From assembly GCA_016946835.1 (NCBI GenBank), contig JACVTC010000011.1, forward strand, positions 469,001-533,000: a stretch of DNA of 64,000 nt. The letters run 5' to 3'. Shown here in pieces: positions 27,819 through 41,819 of the stretch. Both the position numbers and the translations under genes were made by a program. Under the pieces are notes generated by a model. The model had not been told where the DNA came from. It searched no databases and worked only from the letters and a program-made list of their open reading frames with translations. The number at the start of each line of letters is the position of its first letter. Positions within the stretch are counted from its first letter, which is position 1. This DNA comes from Neocallimastix lanati (nom. inval.). Taxonomy: Eukaryota > Neocallimastigomycota > Neocallimastigomycetes > Neocallimastigales > Neocallimastigaceae.

Positions 27819-28689
27819 TTATATTTAATAATTTATATCATTATTATTTATTCCATATATTTTATAATTTTATCATTTCAAAAAATGTTTTAACCTCACA
27901 ACATTCGATGGCATTAAAAATTTCAATTTTATTATCAATAATAATATAATATTAAAAAAAAACAAAATTATTAAAAAAACATTAAATTATATAATTCATC
28001 AAATTAGTTGTCTTTAGATGAATGTGATGAGTGTAACCCAGTTGAACGAAAAATAGCTGAAAAATTATTAGATAAACAATTGCCATTATTGAAAAATTAT
28101 GAAAATACAATTTTAAGTATTGAAACTTTTATGGATAAAATTATTGAAGATCTTAAAAAATATAAATCAAGAGAAAATGTAAGTTATTAGTTTTTATTTA
28201 ATTTATTAATAAATAATTATATATTAAGAAGAAAAAAAAGATATTTTAGATATTGAATGTTAATATATAATTATTAAAAATTAATAGTAATTAATTTATA
28301 TACTTAATAATGTTTATACTTTTATTAAAATATAAGGATTTTATATCAAATATTGATTTTCTGAAGGTTAGAATATATATATATATTTATACTCTCTTTT
28401 TATTTATATAAATAATATTTATATATTTATATTTATATATTAATACCTAAAATATTTTGAATTTTTTTTTTTTTTTTTATTTAATTTGTTGTATAAAAAC
28501 ATTAATGCTTTTTGTTAATACCATTTTTTTTTTGAATATATTTTATAAGAATGAACTTCAAAAATCTAATGATATCAATAGTGAATTAGACGTAAAAATT
28601 TTTTTTTTTTTTTTTTTTTTTTTTGTTAATATATATTTAATATAATTTTTCAATACAATGTTTATGTTAATCTATAAAAAATATACTTA

Positions 28690-28727
<38 letters not shown>

Positions 28728-31025
28728 CTATTTTTAAAATAAATGATTTTAACAATATCAAATTAGAGTAAACTTAAAAAATCTAATGATATCAATACTG
28801 AATTAGATGTAAAAAAATTTTTTTTTTTTTGTTAATATATATTTAATATAATTTTTCAATACAATGTTTATGTTAATCTATAAAAAATATACTTATTACT
28901 TTTTTTTTTTTTATAATCTATTTTTAAAATAAATGATTTTAACAATATCAAATTAGAGTAAACTTAAAAAATCTAATGATATTAATACTGAATTAGATGT
29001 AATTAAATAATTATATATTTATAAATATAGTTTTTTTTTTGAAGAATTAATTAACATAATTATCTGAATATATATAATATTAATAATATTAATCTTTTAA
29101 TACCATATACAAAATTTTAATAATATAAATTTATTCTATTATAATTAATTATTTTAATTTTTTTTCCTTTAAACATAATTTAATATTTAATAATCATATT
29201 AAATTAGCAAAATTATCAAAATTTAAAAGAATATTCAAATAGTATTATGAGGGAAAATGCAGATTTACAACAAATAATTGAAAAATGTAGAAATTATATT
29301 GAACAATTAGAGAAAAGTGATAAAGATAATAGTAATAAAGTTAAAAGAGATGAAGAGGATTATGTAAAGGAAATTGAGAGGAGAATGAATGAAGAAAGGG
29401 TAAAAATAATTAAAGAGGAGAGAGAAAGATTAATTAGAGAAGAAAGTAGAAAAATAAATGAAGAGGAAAGAGAAAAAATAAGAAAGGAAGAAAGAAATAA
29501 GTTAAATGATATCTATGAAAAATTGAAAGGAGAAGAAATCGAAAATTTGAAAAGAGAATTAGATGTATTAAGAGAGGAAAAGGAATCCGCAATTAAAAGA
29601 GAAAGAGAAAAATTAAAAATGGTAAGGAATGAAAGAATTATGGCAGAAACTGAAAAAATAAAACAAGAAGAATTAGAATTAATAAATATGGAACGAGATA
29701 AAATGAGAAGAGAAAGTAAGGAAAGATTAAGAGAAGAAATGGAAAAACTGCGAGAAGAAGAAATGAAGATCTTAAATGAAGAAAGAGAAAAATTAAAAGC
29801 AGGAGAAATGCAAATATTAAATGTAGAAAGAGAAAAATTAAAGGAGGAAGAAATGAAGATATTAAATGAAGAGAGAGAAAAACTTAAAAATGATGAAATT
29901 ATCATATTAAATAGAGAAAGAGAAAGAATTAGAAGTGAAGAAAGAGAAAAAATTAGAAAGGAAGAAAAGGAAAGATTTAAGAAAAAAGAAAGATTAAGAA
30001 AGGAAATGGAAAAAGAAAGAAATATAATAACAGGTAAAAATAAAATGAAAGAAGCTGAAAGTGAAGATAATTCCAATGCAAATGACAATTCCAATAATAT
30101 TAAATTAACTTCCACCGATCATCTTCCAGATAAAGAAGAAAACTATTTAACCGATATTGATATTATAGAACAAGATATTAGTAATATATTTAGTTCAACA
30201 TCGAATACTATTCAAAAAGCTATTTTAATGTATGACTATCTATTTAAAGAAAATTTAAAACCATATGATTCTTATTCAAGTAAATATTAAAAAAAAAAAA
30301 ATTAAAAAAAACAAAACGATAATAATTACTTTTTTTTTTTTTTATTATTATTACTATTAAATATTTTCATTATTAAATGCTATTGTTTTTATTTTTATTT
30401 TTATTTTTATATTTAATATATATATATTTTATTATTATTATTATTATTTAATTCTTTTTTTTTCCAATTTTATTTATATTTATAAAAAAAAAAAAAAAAA
30501 AAAAAAATAAATAAAGATAATGAAATGGACGAATTAAAAAAGTTAAAACGCATTTATAAAAATATTACCAAAAAATTCCAAATTTCCATGAAAGAAGAAA
30601 TAAAAATGATAGTGACTCTACGGGAAAGATATTCAGAGAAAATAGAAGAACAAAAGCAAGTCTTAATAAAAATGCAACAACAAGAAAATGAACTTTTAAA
30701 AAATTATAATTCAGAACAAAATATACTATTGAAAAAGCAACAAATTAATCATCAACAACAACTTAAACAAATTATACATCAATTGAAAAAAGAATTTACT
30801 GATCTTCAAAATTCTTCTCCTAAAAAATGGACAGAAGCAGAATTTCTATCAAAATTAGAATCTTTAATTGAAGAATACAATAATATGAGAGATAATCCTA
30901 ATGAAAATTTAATAGCATGTGAATTAAAATTATTACAAAAATCTTATTATATTATAAATAAAGAAATTAAGGATGATTTAGAAAAGTATTAATTTTATAT
31001 ATTAATTTTTTTTTTAATTTCATTA

Positions 31026-31122
<97 letters not shown>

Positions 31123-32225
31123 AAAAATTTCATAATTTTTACATATGTATAATACTTGCTTATTTGTTAAATAATTATTTGTAAATTTATATTATAAACA
31201 CTTAATTTATTTAATTAATATATAATAATTAATAGTTGCATTCACTTCCTTAATTCCATTAATGAAAGTGAAAATGAAACAAATATTCAAAATATAACAG
31301 TTATTTTCCCATCATTAAAGAAATTATATCAAGAAGTAAAAGGTAATTAAAAAAAAAAAACATTATTATTTATATAATTTGATTTCTCTGCATATATTAT
31401 TATTATTATTATTGTTATTATTATTGAAATATAATTATATACTATATTTAGGTTTAAATAGATTAATAAAAATTAATGAAGATCTCTATAATAGTGATAA
31501 AAATGATAGTCAACAAATTATTGATAATAAAATAGAATGTATTAATAAATTACAAGAAGAATTAACAGACACTAAAAATACTTTAATGGAAACAGAAGAA
31601 AAAGTAATTTAATAATGCGAAAAATAAATCTATAATCTATATATATATATCTATAGATTTATTAATATATTTATTTTTGTATTATTTATAATTAAAAAAA
31701 AAAAAAAAAAAAAGTGTAATAAATTAATAAATGAAAAACAAAAAGTTTTAAAGGAATTAGAAAATACTACATCTCAAGTAGAAATATTAGAAGAAAATAT
31801 TAATAAAAAAAAAGAAGATCTTAAAGAATTTTTATCCGAACATAATACATTAGTTAATTTGTATAATACGGTAGTGGAAGAAGAAAAAAAGAAATATAAA
31901 ATGTTAGAACAGGATTATAACTTTTTAAGAAATATCCAAATGGAATATCAGGTTAGAATTTTTAAATAATTAAAATTAAGAAAAAAAAAAAAAATAGTAT
32001 ATAAAATTAAAATAAAATAAAAAAAAAAAAAAAAAATTAGAAATTAGAAATAAAATATTAAAACTTTATATACATATTAGTTATGTATATATATATATAT
32101 TATTTTTTATTTTTTATTTTTTTATTTTTGCTATTTCTATTTTATTAATGTGAATAATATATAATATATAATAAAAATGATTATAGAAAAAAATAAAAAA
32201 CCTAGAGAGTGAAAATTGGTATTAA
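26638..32225 (+). CDS. Large coiled-coil protein with Ser-rich N-terminus
   Basis: Fourteen exons can be joined without a stop: 26638-26674, 26902-27444, 27628-27692, 28008-28178, 28337-28366, 28550-28591, 28767-28808, 28957-28998, 29208-30279, 30517-30985, 31236-31342, 31452-31603, 31715-31951 and 32187-32225. They sum to 3048 nt (1015 aa) with consistent phases. The first 200 residues are Ser/Asn/Asp-rich and probably disordered (DTSTISSNSIPLPSPTYTPS, a poly-Asn run, an SESDDDIE cluster). From exon 4 on, almost everything is predicted coiled coil or charged helix. Exons 6-8 are triplicated two-heptad units. The large ninth exon is extremely rich in Glu, Arg and Lys, with 15-residue repeats of the type EMKILNEEREKLK. 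The end is LESENWY. The architecture suggests a structural or cytoskeletal, kinetochore or spindle-pole scaffold, but no defining domain is visible and I assign no function. Tiny exons make the exact model less certain than its overall extent. Confidence 0.8.
28550..28998 (+). repeat. Tandemly triplicated exon with its intron
   Basis: Three 42-bp exons (28550-28591, 28767-28808, 28957-28998) each encode 14 residues: NELQKSNDINSELD, then SKLKKSNDINTELD twice. The introns before copies 2 and 3 are nearly identical apart from poly(T) length, sharing ATATATTTAATATAATTTTT and AACAATATCAAATTAG. The last two exons differ at one silent base, so that duplication is the younger. Confidence 0.93.
31020..31122. 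repeat. TA repeat followed by long poly(T) in an intron
   Basis: A (TA)n tract (about 31029-31062) runs into about 58 consecutive T residues inside the intron between the exons ending at 30985 and starting at 31236. Confidence 0.95.
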
Positions 32226-32524
32226 ATATATATGAATATAATATTATTATTAATAATATTAAAAAAAACTAATTTCATAATATTAATTTAAATAAAAATT
32301 TTCAAAACACTATTACACCAAAAAATATGTATAAAGCACCCTTAATTACGAATTAGATTCGATTAAAAGAAATACGAAACTAAAAAAACACCATTCAACA
32401 TATAATCCATGAAATCTATAAATCTAATTTTATATATATACACATAATACTAATATGATTATAAAATTCATTTTTAACCAAATTACAATTATAATATGTA
32501 TACGATGCATTATTTAATTTTTTA

Positions 32525-32561
<37 letters not shown>

Positions 32562-33447
32562 TTTTTTTTTTTTTAATTATTAATTACTACAATTTGTATT
32601 ATCTTTAAATTATAGTTTTCTTTCTTCATTTTTTTTTATTAAGTAGTTAATATTATTACAAATTATTAAAATGTATTTATAATATATAATACTTTATATT
32701 AATAATATTTTTTTTATATATAATGATGAAAATATATTTCTGTAATGAAATATCTATTAACATAGAATTCCATTAATTTCATATCATTAGTTCATTGTAA
32801 AATTAATTCAAATTATATTTTTTAAAGCATTTTATTAACTTAAATAAATTTAAATATTCATAAACATTTTTAATATATAATACATATATAATATAGTAAG
32901 TTAAAAAAAATTTTTTTTATTCAAATTTTACATAATGAAAATAAAATGAAATAATAATAATAGAATAGAAAAAAAAATAAAAAAAAAAAGTTTTTTCTCT
33001 CTAAATTTGGGTTTATTATAGAAAGATATTATAAAAACATTTTTTTTTTTATTTTTATTGTTATTTTAAGGTTCATATCATTCATATATAATCTTTTTTT
33101 TCCTTTTCTTTTTTTTTTTTTATTGTATTTTATAAAAGTTTAAAAAAATGAAATGTATACATTAACAAATTCACATGTTATATGTAGACCATAATTAAAA
33201 TAAATTTACCGTTCTTTATGGTAAAGAGTTAAATTAAATTTACAGTTATTAAGTATAAACTATTGCTTTATTAATTTATTTGTTAATATATAACATTTGT
33301 AACAATTAATAAGCTGAAAGATATTTGTTCTTTTAGTATAAAATATAAAAATACTTTATTTTATTCATTATTATTTTAATTGTTGTTTTGATCGTTCTTT
33401 TGTTGAAGCGTTGCTTTTGGAGATCACATATTATAATTAAATTATAT

Positions 33448-33840
33448 AATAATAAATAATAAATAATAAATAATAAATAATAAATAATAAATAATAAATA
33501 ATAAATAATAAATAATAAATAATAAATAATAAATAATAAATAATAAATAATAAATAATAAATAATAAATAATAAATAATAAATAATAAATAATAAATAAT
33601 AAATAATAAATAATAAATAATAAATAATAAATAATAAATAATAAATAATAAATAATAAATAATAAATAATAAATAATAAATAATAAATAATAAATAATAA
33701 ATAATAAATAATAAATAAATAATAAATAAATAATAAAAAATAAATAAAAAATAAATAAAAAATAAATAATAAATAAATAATAAAAAATAAATAAAAAATA
33801 AATAAAAAATAAATAATAAATAAATAATAAAAAATAAATA
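33448..33840. repeat. TAATAAA heptanucleotide array
   Basis: About 270 bp of regular 7-bp TAATAAA units, then about 120 bp of irregular variants (TAAATAA, TAAAAAA). Every unit contains AATAAA, so on the plus strand the array is a string of potential polyadenylation signals. Confidence 0.95.
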
Positions 33841-35204
33841 TTAATTAACTACAAATTATAGATAAAGATATATCAAAATTAAGGTTATCAAAAAAAAAAT
33901 TTTTAAAAAATTATATCAGTATGGAAATATTTAATATAATTTAAAATTTCTTTTATAATTTAAAAAAGAAAAAATTAATTTAAAATAAAAAAATAAAGAA
34001 AATGGAGTATTAAATTGTTATATTTATTTTTAATGTTTATGTATAATATTTATTATATATATTTAGTTGTATATAGTCTTTATTATTATTTTTTTTTTTA
34101 ATTAATTTTTTTTTTTTTTTATAAAACTTTATTATATATATATATAGTAATTGAAATTTTAAGTTAAGATATTATAAAGCTAGTTTAAATAAATTAAAAC
34201 TTCAACATATAATACAAATTTTTATTATAAATAACCTATTTTTTATTTATTTTGGAAATAATAATATATAATATTTAGATAATAAAGGTTAATGTTACAT
34301 TATTTTATTAATATATTGACGGATATTTAAAAAGAACTGTGTAACATTATTAAAAAAAACAAAATCCACATAATATTTTAAAAAGAAAAAAAAATTATAA
34401 AATATTAATTTGTAGATAATTTAATTTTAAAAGAAAAAAAATTTTTTTTAAACATTACAAGGATTAAAAAAAAAAAAGGACTCATTTTTTGAGTCTAGAT
34501 TTCTAAATAAAATGATTGAACCTTAACAGAATAGAAAAAAAAAAAAAACTTTAAAATATGCTTAAAGCTTTTCTAAGATCTAGTATTTAATCTCATAGTT
34601 TAATGGAGATCTTCACTCTTATTAGTTTATGTCATTTTAACAAAATAGAAATTATATCTATGATTAATAAAGGGGTGAAAATATATATAGCTCATAAGGA
34701 AACCACTTAATATAATCTATAATTGATAATTTATTTCTTTATTAATTATAATTAGGAATAGAATGATAACAGTTATAAATAAATAAATAATTAAGGAGAA
34801 TACTTTCATTTATGAATGATAAAGTAATAAATAGAAAAATATATATATAAAAAACAAATTCAATATTTGTTTGCTATGCCAAAGAAATATGTAGAATATT
34901 AAAATTTAAAATTTAAAATCTAAAATAGATATTTATTTTTATTTAACTTATTTTATTTAACTTATTATGGTGTTATTATAAAACATAAAAACAGTAATTA
35001 ATTAATTTATTTTAATATTAATTAACAAATTATAAATTCTTTTAAAGTTTAATCAAAACAATATGAATATTATATTATTTAAACAAAATATTTTTAAAAT
35101 AATAAAGTTTTTTCTTCTTTAATATATTACAATTTATTTCAAATAATAAATATATTCAAAAAAAATTTTTTTCTTTTTGATATATATATATATTGTATAT
35201 ATAT

Positions 35205-35770
35205 TTTACAAGTTTTGTCGAAAAAAAAAGAAATGAACATTTTACTGTCAAAAAAAAAAAAAAAAAAAGTAATTTACAAGTTTTGTCAAAAAAAAAAAAA
35301 AAAAAAAGAACATTTTTTTATTTGGATAAAATGATTAAAAAATAAAGTTCATTCTTCTGAATGTCCATTATTTTATCTAATTTTAGTATAATTATTCTTG
35401 TTTTTAAAACGTATAATCAATAAAGTTTTTATTTATATGACCGTTTCATATTAATATTTTTATTTTTATTATTGATTAAAATTTATTATTATTTTTTTAT
35501 TATAAAAAAAATAAAACAAATTAAGTAAAACTATATTTTTATTTATTTATTTTTTTTTTTTTTTGTATATGATTAATAATATTTATTTTTTTTATATGTA
35601 AAAAAGTTTTGACAAAACAATGGGAACATTTTATTATTTGGAATGAATAAATAATTAAATTCCTTTTTGCTTATTTAAAATAATATAATTAGTATAATTA
35701 TTCTACTTTTGAAACTTATTAATTAAGTTTTAATTTATGATTATTTTTATTTTTATTATTTCTTTTATTA
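35205..35770. repeat. Diverged local duplications
   Basis: The element ACAAGTTTTGTC plus A-run, GAACATTTT, TATTTGGA and, about 80 bp on, TTTTAGTATAATTATTCT is present around 35272-35400. It recurs as GTTTTGAC, GGGAACATTTTATTATTTGG and TTAGTATAATTATTCT around 35607-35705. A partial copy precedes it at 35208-35245. Confidence 0.65.
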
Positions 35771-36980
35771 ATAAATTACTATTTTAATATCTTTCATTAC
35801 TGCTTCAAATTGTTAATTGTTATTATTTTTTATTTATTATTTATTATTATTTTTTTTAATATTATATATTCAATAATTATTAACTTTATAATAAATGCTG
35901 ATTTATTATTTATTATTATTTATTATTTATTATTATTATTTATAATTATTTTTTATTATTTATAATTATTTTTTTTAATATTATATATTCAATAATTAAT
36001 TTATAATAAATGCTGTAGTTTAAAAAGAAAATCAAAAAAACAAAAGTCATATGACAGAGTTTCAAAGTTTTATTAATTTTTTATTTTATTAATTTTTTAA
36101 TTACAATATTATTAATAAATTAATTATTTAATTAATACATAAGTTACAGAAATAAAATATATATATATATAATATAAATATATAATAAAATCATAAAAAA
36201 TTGAAAAGGTATATAATAAAAAAATAAAATAAAAATAAAACATATAAAAATCACTATTTTTAATTAATTGTTGTTCTAAAACTATAAAATTATGAACAAA
36301 TTTATACCATAATTAAATAATATTTAAAAAAAAAATAAAAAATAAAAAATAAAAAATGAAATAATTATACTATTTTCTTAATACTTTTAAACTTTTGAAA
36401 TATTTTAATTTATAATTAATGAATATTATATATGAATATTAAAATAATTATTTATTTATTATTTATTATTTATTACTTATAATATATTATTTATTATTTA
36501 TTATTTATTATTTGTTATTATCTATTATTTTACCTTTACTCGGAATATATATTAATTTTTACTAGTATTAAATTATAGAATTAAAATATTATCATATGAT
36601 TATTAATAATTTATTTAATACCTAATTTCTTTTTGAAAAAAGAGATTTTTACTTTTATAAATTTGTTATCAATATTATATATGAAGTATTTAATTTACTT
36701 ATTAAGATAATAAATATTAAAAATAAAAAAAAAAAAAAATTATGAAAAATAAAAAATGAAATTAGTTACCACATTAATTTTCAATATTTTTTGACAATAA
36801 TAAAATTTAGTATTGTGTTACTGGTTTCTGGGAAATGTGATATATATAATTAATTAATATTATTTATTATTATCCACTTTTATATTATTATTTGTTTTAA
36901 AGAATAATAAATTAATATAATTATTTATCTGTTTTTTATTTTTATTTTTATTATAAATTAAAATTTAATAAAGTGTTTAT

Positions 36981-37016
<36 letters not shown>

Positions 37017-37358
37017 AAACGGAATATTCAAAACAGGTTATTATTTATTTATATTTGTTATTTATTTTCTTTCTTTTAGTAAATATTATTTCTTTTATTC
37101 ATATTAAATCAATTTATTAAAGATATTCATATATATTATATTTTACTATTATGTTTATTATTATAAAATAAAATATTAATATTATTAATATTAATAATAC
37201 TAGATTAGTATTTTATATTAAAATTAATATTAAATATCTCTTGCTTTTTCCTTTCTTCTGTTTTTCTTTTTTTTTACATTTTTATTTATTTATTCATTTT
37301 TTTTTAATAATTAATATAATTTTAATAAATAATATTAATAATATACAAAGTGGTAGTG

Positions 37359-37404
37359 ATCATTTATACCATTATGCATAATATGATATAACGCTATAAA
37401 TGAT
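37359..37404. repeat. Inverted repeat (10-bp arms)
   Basis: ATCATTTATA at 37359-37368 is matched by its reverse complement TATAAATGAT at 37395-37404 across a 26-base spacer. It is short enough, in DNA of this composition, to be chance. Confidence 0.6.
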
Positions 37405-37935
37405 GATCTTTTTTAAATTATTAGTATCATAAGTTTTTAATTTTATTATTTATTTATTTATCTATTTATTTATTTTTATTTTTGTTTTTAAACAAAACTT
37501 CATTTCAAAAGGTAGCTAATATAAAAAAAAATGTTTCAAGTTAATATTAGTATTATAGAGTTTTATAATATTAATATAATAATATTTTTTATTAATAATA
37601 ATATTAAAAATATATATTATTATATTAATTGTATGTACAGCATGCATTGTTGAATATAGTATTTAATTTAAATATTTAAATGATTATAGAAATTCTATTT
37701 TTTTTTAAAAAAAAAATAAATATATATATATCACGTAATAAAAAAAACAAACAAACAAAAAATAATAATTTTAATTTTTAAAATTAGTAATTATAAAAAT
37801 AAAAAAAAAAAAAAATAACCTTTTTAATTCATACAATGGATGATGAAAGAAATATCAAAATAAAAAAAACCTCATTAGTATTTATATATAATTAGAATAT
37901 TTCTTTTAATGGAATTAATATTGAAATAAATAAAA

Positions 37936-37967
<32 letters not shown>

Positions 37968-38192
37968 CAATTAATTCTTAAATTTAGTTTAAAAATATTT
38001 CTTTTATATTCTTAATACTTATATAGTTTAAAATAAGCAAATTAATACATATATTTTTATTTATTTAAAGGATTTTTAAAATCATCAAGAATTCTCTTTA
38101 CTATTTTAATATAATGTTTAGTAAACTAATGAATTTAATATAATTTATCTAAAAAACAAATAAAGCATGCATATATACTTAACATAATTTTC

Positions 38193-38361
38193 ATTATTAT
38201 TGTAATATATTATGAACTATATTAATAATTTCATTATTATTGTAATATATTATGAACTATAGTAATATATTATGAACTATTGTAATATATTATGAACTAT
38301 AGTAATATATTATGAACTATAGTAATATATTATGAACTATTGTAATATATTATGAACTATA
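38193..38361. repeat. 20-bp minisatellite
   Basis: Seven to eight copies of TGTAATATATTATGAACTAT or AGTAATATATTATGAACTAT in direct tandem, with an ATTAATAATTTCATTATTAT spacer after the first copy. Confidence 0.92.
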
Positions 38362-39227
38362 TTAATAATAAACTATGATTATGAATAGTGTAACTATCAA
38401 ATATATAAATATATATATTTTTATTTCAATTAGCAGTTTCATTCATGAAATTTAAATCCACTATAACATCATAACAAATATTATATTAGTTAAGTATACT
38501 ACGAAAACTTTCTATATAAATATGGATAAAAAAAAATGAGAAAAAAAATTATATTTATTATTCATTGCATATTAATTTTTTTTTTTTTTTTTTTAAAAAA
38601 AAATGGTTGCCATTTTTAATAAAAACAATGAAACCTTAAATTATAAATTTAAATTAATTTTTTATATTTTATTTTATTTTATTTTTTTTTGTTTTAAAAT
38701 ATTTATTTTATATTTTTCTCCTATTTTATTAAAAAATTTTTTTTTTTTATTTACTAAATTTAGTATAATAAATTATTTTTTTTGAGTGATTCTCTTTTCA
38801 TACTTTTCATCTATTTTTAGGCACAATGGAAGGTCTAATTAATTAAAAATGTTTACTCTAAAAATTATAAATTGAAATAAAAAAAGAGGAAAATGTGACT
38901 GATGATTATTTATGAATCAGTTATTTTAAGTTATTCTAAAAAAATTAAATAAAATATATATAAATTTAAATATATATCTATTTAAATAAATATATTTATT
39001 TATATAATTTGTATTGAAACTTATTGAAAATTCTATTAATAATTTAATATTATATTTTTATAGCATTTTATATAAATATATATATGTTGATTGTTTAAAT
39101 TTTTTTTACATAAATAATATGTAATAAAAAAAAATATAATATATAATTAAATTTTAGAAAATTTCCATATAATAATAAACAAAAATAATTAAAAAGTTTT
39201 TTTTTTTTTATTTTATTCTAGACATAA

Positions 39228-39271
<44 letters not shown>

Positions 39272-39526
39272 AATTTTATCATTTTTCCAGAATAGGAATT
39301 TATTCAATTTGAATATTTATAATTTTAATATTTATTATATTGTAATTAGCATATATACAATTTGATTTTTATCTTAAAAAGAAATATAAAGGAATGAATA
39401 TACAAATATATCTATTGTAATATAATATAATAAATAAAAAAATAAATTAAAAATAATTTCAAAAGAATATATTAGGATTTTGATATAATTCTTATTAACA
39501 CATAACTCTTAATAAATTTATTTATT

Positions 39527-40170
39527 TATTATTATTATTATCTTATTACTATCGTTATTTTATTATTATTTTATTATTATTACTATCGTTATTTTATTAT
39601 TATTTTATTATTATTATTATTATAATTATTATATTATTATTTTATTATTACTATCATTTTATTGTTATTTTATTTTTACTATTGTTATTTTATTTTTACT
39701 ATTATTATTTTATTTTTACTATTATTATTTTATTTTTACTATTATTATTTTATTACTATTATTATTTTATTACTATTATTATTTTATTATTACTATCATT
39801 TTTTTATTTTTACTATTATTATTTTATTTTTATTATTATTATTTCATTTTTACTATTATTATTTTATTATTACTATCATTATTTTATTATTACTACTATT
39901 ATCATTTTATTATTACTATCATTATTTTATTATTATTACTATTATTATTTTATTATTACTATTATTATTTTATTATTACTATCATTATTATATAATTATT
40001 ACTATTATTATTTATATTATCTATAATTTATATTACTATCATTGTTTATTATTATTATTATTATTATTTTATTATTATTTTATTATTATTTTATTATTAT
40101 TATTTTATTATTTTAATATTATTATTTTAATATTATTATTATATTATTATGTTATCCATAGTATATATTA
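39527..40170. repeat. Compound TTATTATTATTTTATT/ACTATCATT array
   Basis: About 640 bp of interleaved ATT, ATTTT, TTACTA and ATCATT motifs. It creates long Leu/Tyr/Phe/Ile-only frames that are not genes. Confidence 0.93.
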
Positions 40171-41415
40171 TTATTATGTTATATATTTAATATAAATATT
40201 ATTATAAAACGGCCTGAAAATTTTTTATAAAATAAAGTTTAATATACAATAATTTAATTATATTTTTTATATTAAAAATAAAATTTGTATTTAATGAAAG
40301 GGGAAATCCATGATTTCATGATTAATTCAAAAAATTTAATTAATATAATTATTATGTCATGTTAAATTTACACATTAATTCGAAATGATGATCTATGATA
40401 CTTAATATGATAAAAATTATCTGTATATTTTAATAGTATGAATGAAAAAATGTGAAAAATGTATTTTTTTACTAATGATTTTATATATTAGATATAAGGA
40501 TAATTATTTTAATTTCATACAAAAAAAATAGTGCATATCTTTATATATCCTTTCATTATTATTATTATTATTATTTATTATTATTTAATGAATCTTACTT
40601 ATTTTTTCTTATTTTTTATAAATTTAATCAATAAAAAAAAAAAAAAAAAAAAAAAAGGAAATTCATAATAAATATATTAATAATTATAAATTATAGAAAT
40701 ACTGATATGTAGAAAAAAATATTTTTAATATTTCTTGATGTGGTTTACTATTATAACATTATTTAATTTAAATTTATAAAAATTAAGCTTCTTTTTTATT
40801 CATATTAATTTTTATTATTTTAGTTTGACTTTATTGATAAAGAATAAAAATAATAATTGTATTTCCTAATTTTCCCCTTTAATAAATATATATTAATATA
40901 AATGCGATTTAGGAATTACTTCCATGTACTTTAATTATATCAAACTTTTAAATATTATTTTTATTATATTATTACCGTTATAATTATTGTTTTCGAAATT
41001 ATTTCGTTTAATATGTATTTATAATTAAAATATTGTAAACATAATCTACTCATTATTATAAAAGCTCATTTCATAATTTATTCAAATTTTCCAATTTGTA
41101 TGATATTAATTAAAATTTAATATTGTATCTAACCCTTATATATAAATATGATTAAATTTAATTGGTATTATTTCATATAAATTAACGATATAACTCCATT
41201 TAAACTTTTTTTTTTTTTTTTTTTTTAATTTGTAAAATAGATATCCATTTATTAAAATATTAAAATATTCATAATTAAGAATATTATCTTTTTTTTTTAT
41301 TTTTTTATATTATTTTATTTTATTTTATTTTTTTATTTTTATTAATATATTTAATATTATTTTAATTTAAAACTTTTACAAAGGATAAAAAATAAAAATA
41401 TTTAAAAGGAGAATA

Positions 41416-41585
41416 AACCATTCATAAAAATTTGTTTTTTATATAATTTATGCTTTTTAAAATATAAATATTAAATTTTAGTATATATTAAATTTATTGG
41501 AACCATTCATAAAAATTTGTTTTTATATAATATATACTTTTAAAAATTCGAACATTAAATTTCAATATATATTAATTTTATTGGT
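41416..41585. repeat. Diverged tandem duplication of about 85 bp
   Basis: AACCATTCATAAAAATTTGT at about 41417 recurs at about 41501. Each copy is followed by ATATAATTTATGCTTTT or ATATAATATATACTTTT and ends in TATATTAAATTTATTGG or TATATTAATTTTATTGG. Confidence 0.85.
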
Positions 41586-41774
41586 AAAAAGGAAAAATTA
41601 AAATATGAATTATAGATAAATGTAGTTATTTCCTTTGAAAAGTAAAAAAATAAATTTTACTTTAGAAGAAATCATAGAAAATCGTCAATAAATATGTAAT
41701 TTATTCATTGTTAAGATGAATATATGAATATAAATATATAAAGTTTAATAAAAATGGTTTAAGCATTGAATAAT

Positions 41775-41819
<45 letters not shown>

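Noticed and set aside
29513-30115. Minus-strand 200-residue Ser/Leu/Phe-rich frame
   Set aside because: It is the antisense shadow of the Glu/Lys/Arg-rich coiled-coil exon.
33448-33840. CRISPR-like array
   Set aside because: The units are 7 bp without spacers, and the genome is clearly eukaryotic.
38603-38785. Plus-strand 60-residue frame beginning MVAIFNKNNE
   Set aside because: After about ten residues it becomes a Phe/Ile/Leu tract from T-rich sequence, with no upstream or downstream exon that fits.
39662-40195. Long Leu/Tyr/Phe/Ile-only frames
   Set aside because: Produced by a compound microsatellite; no normal residue composition.
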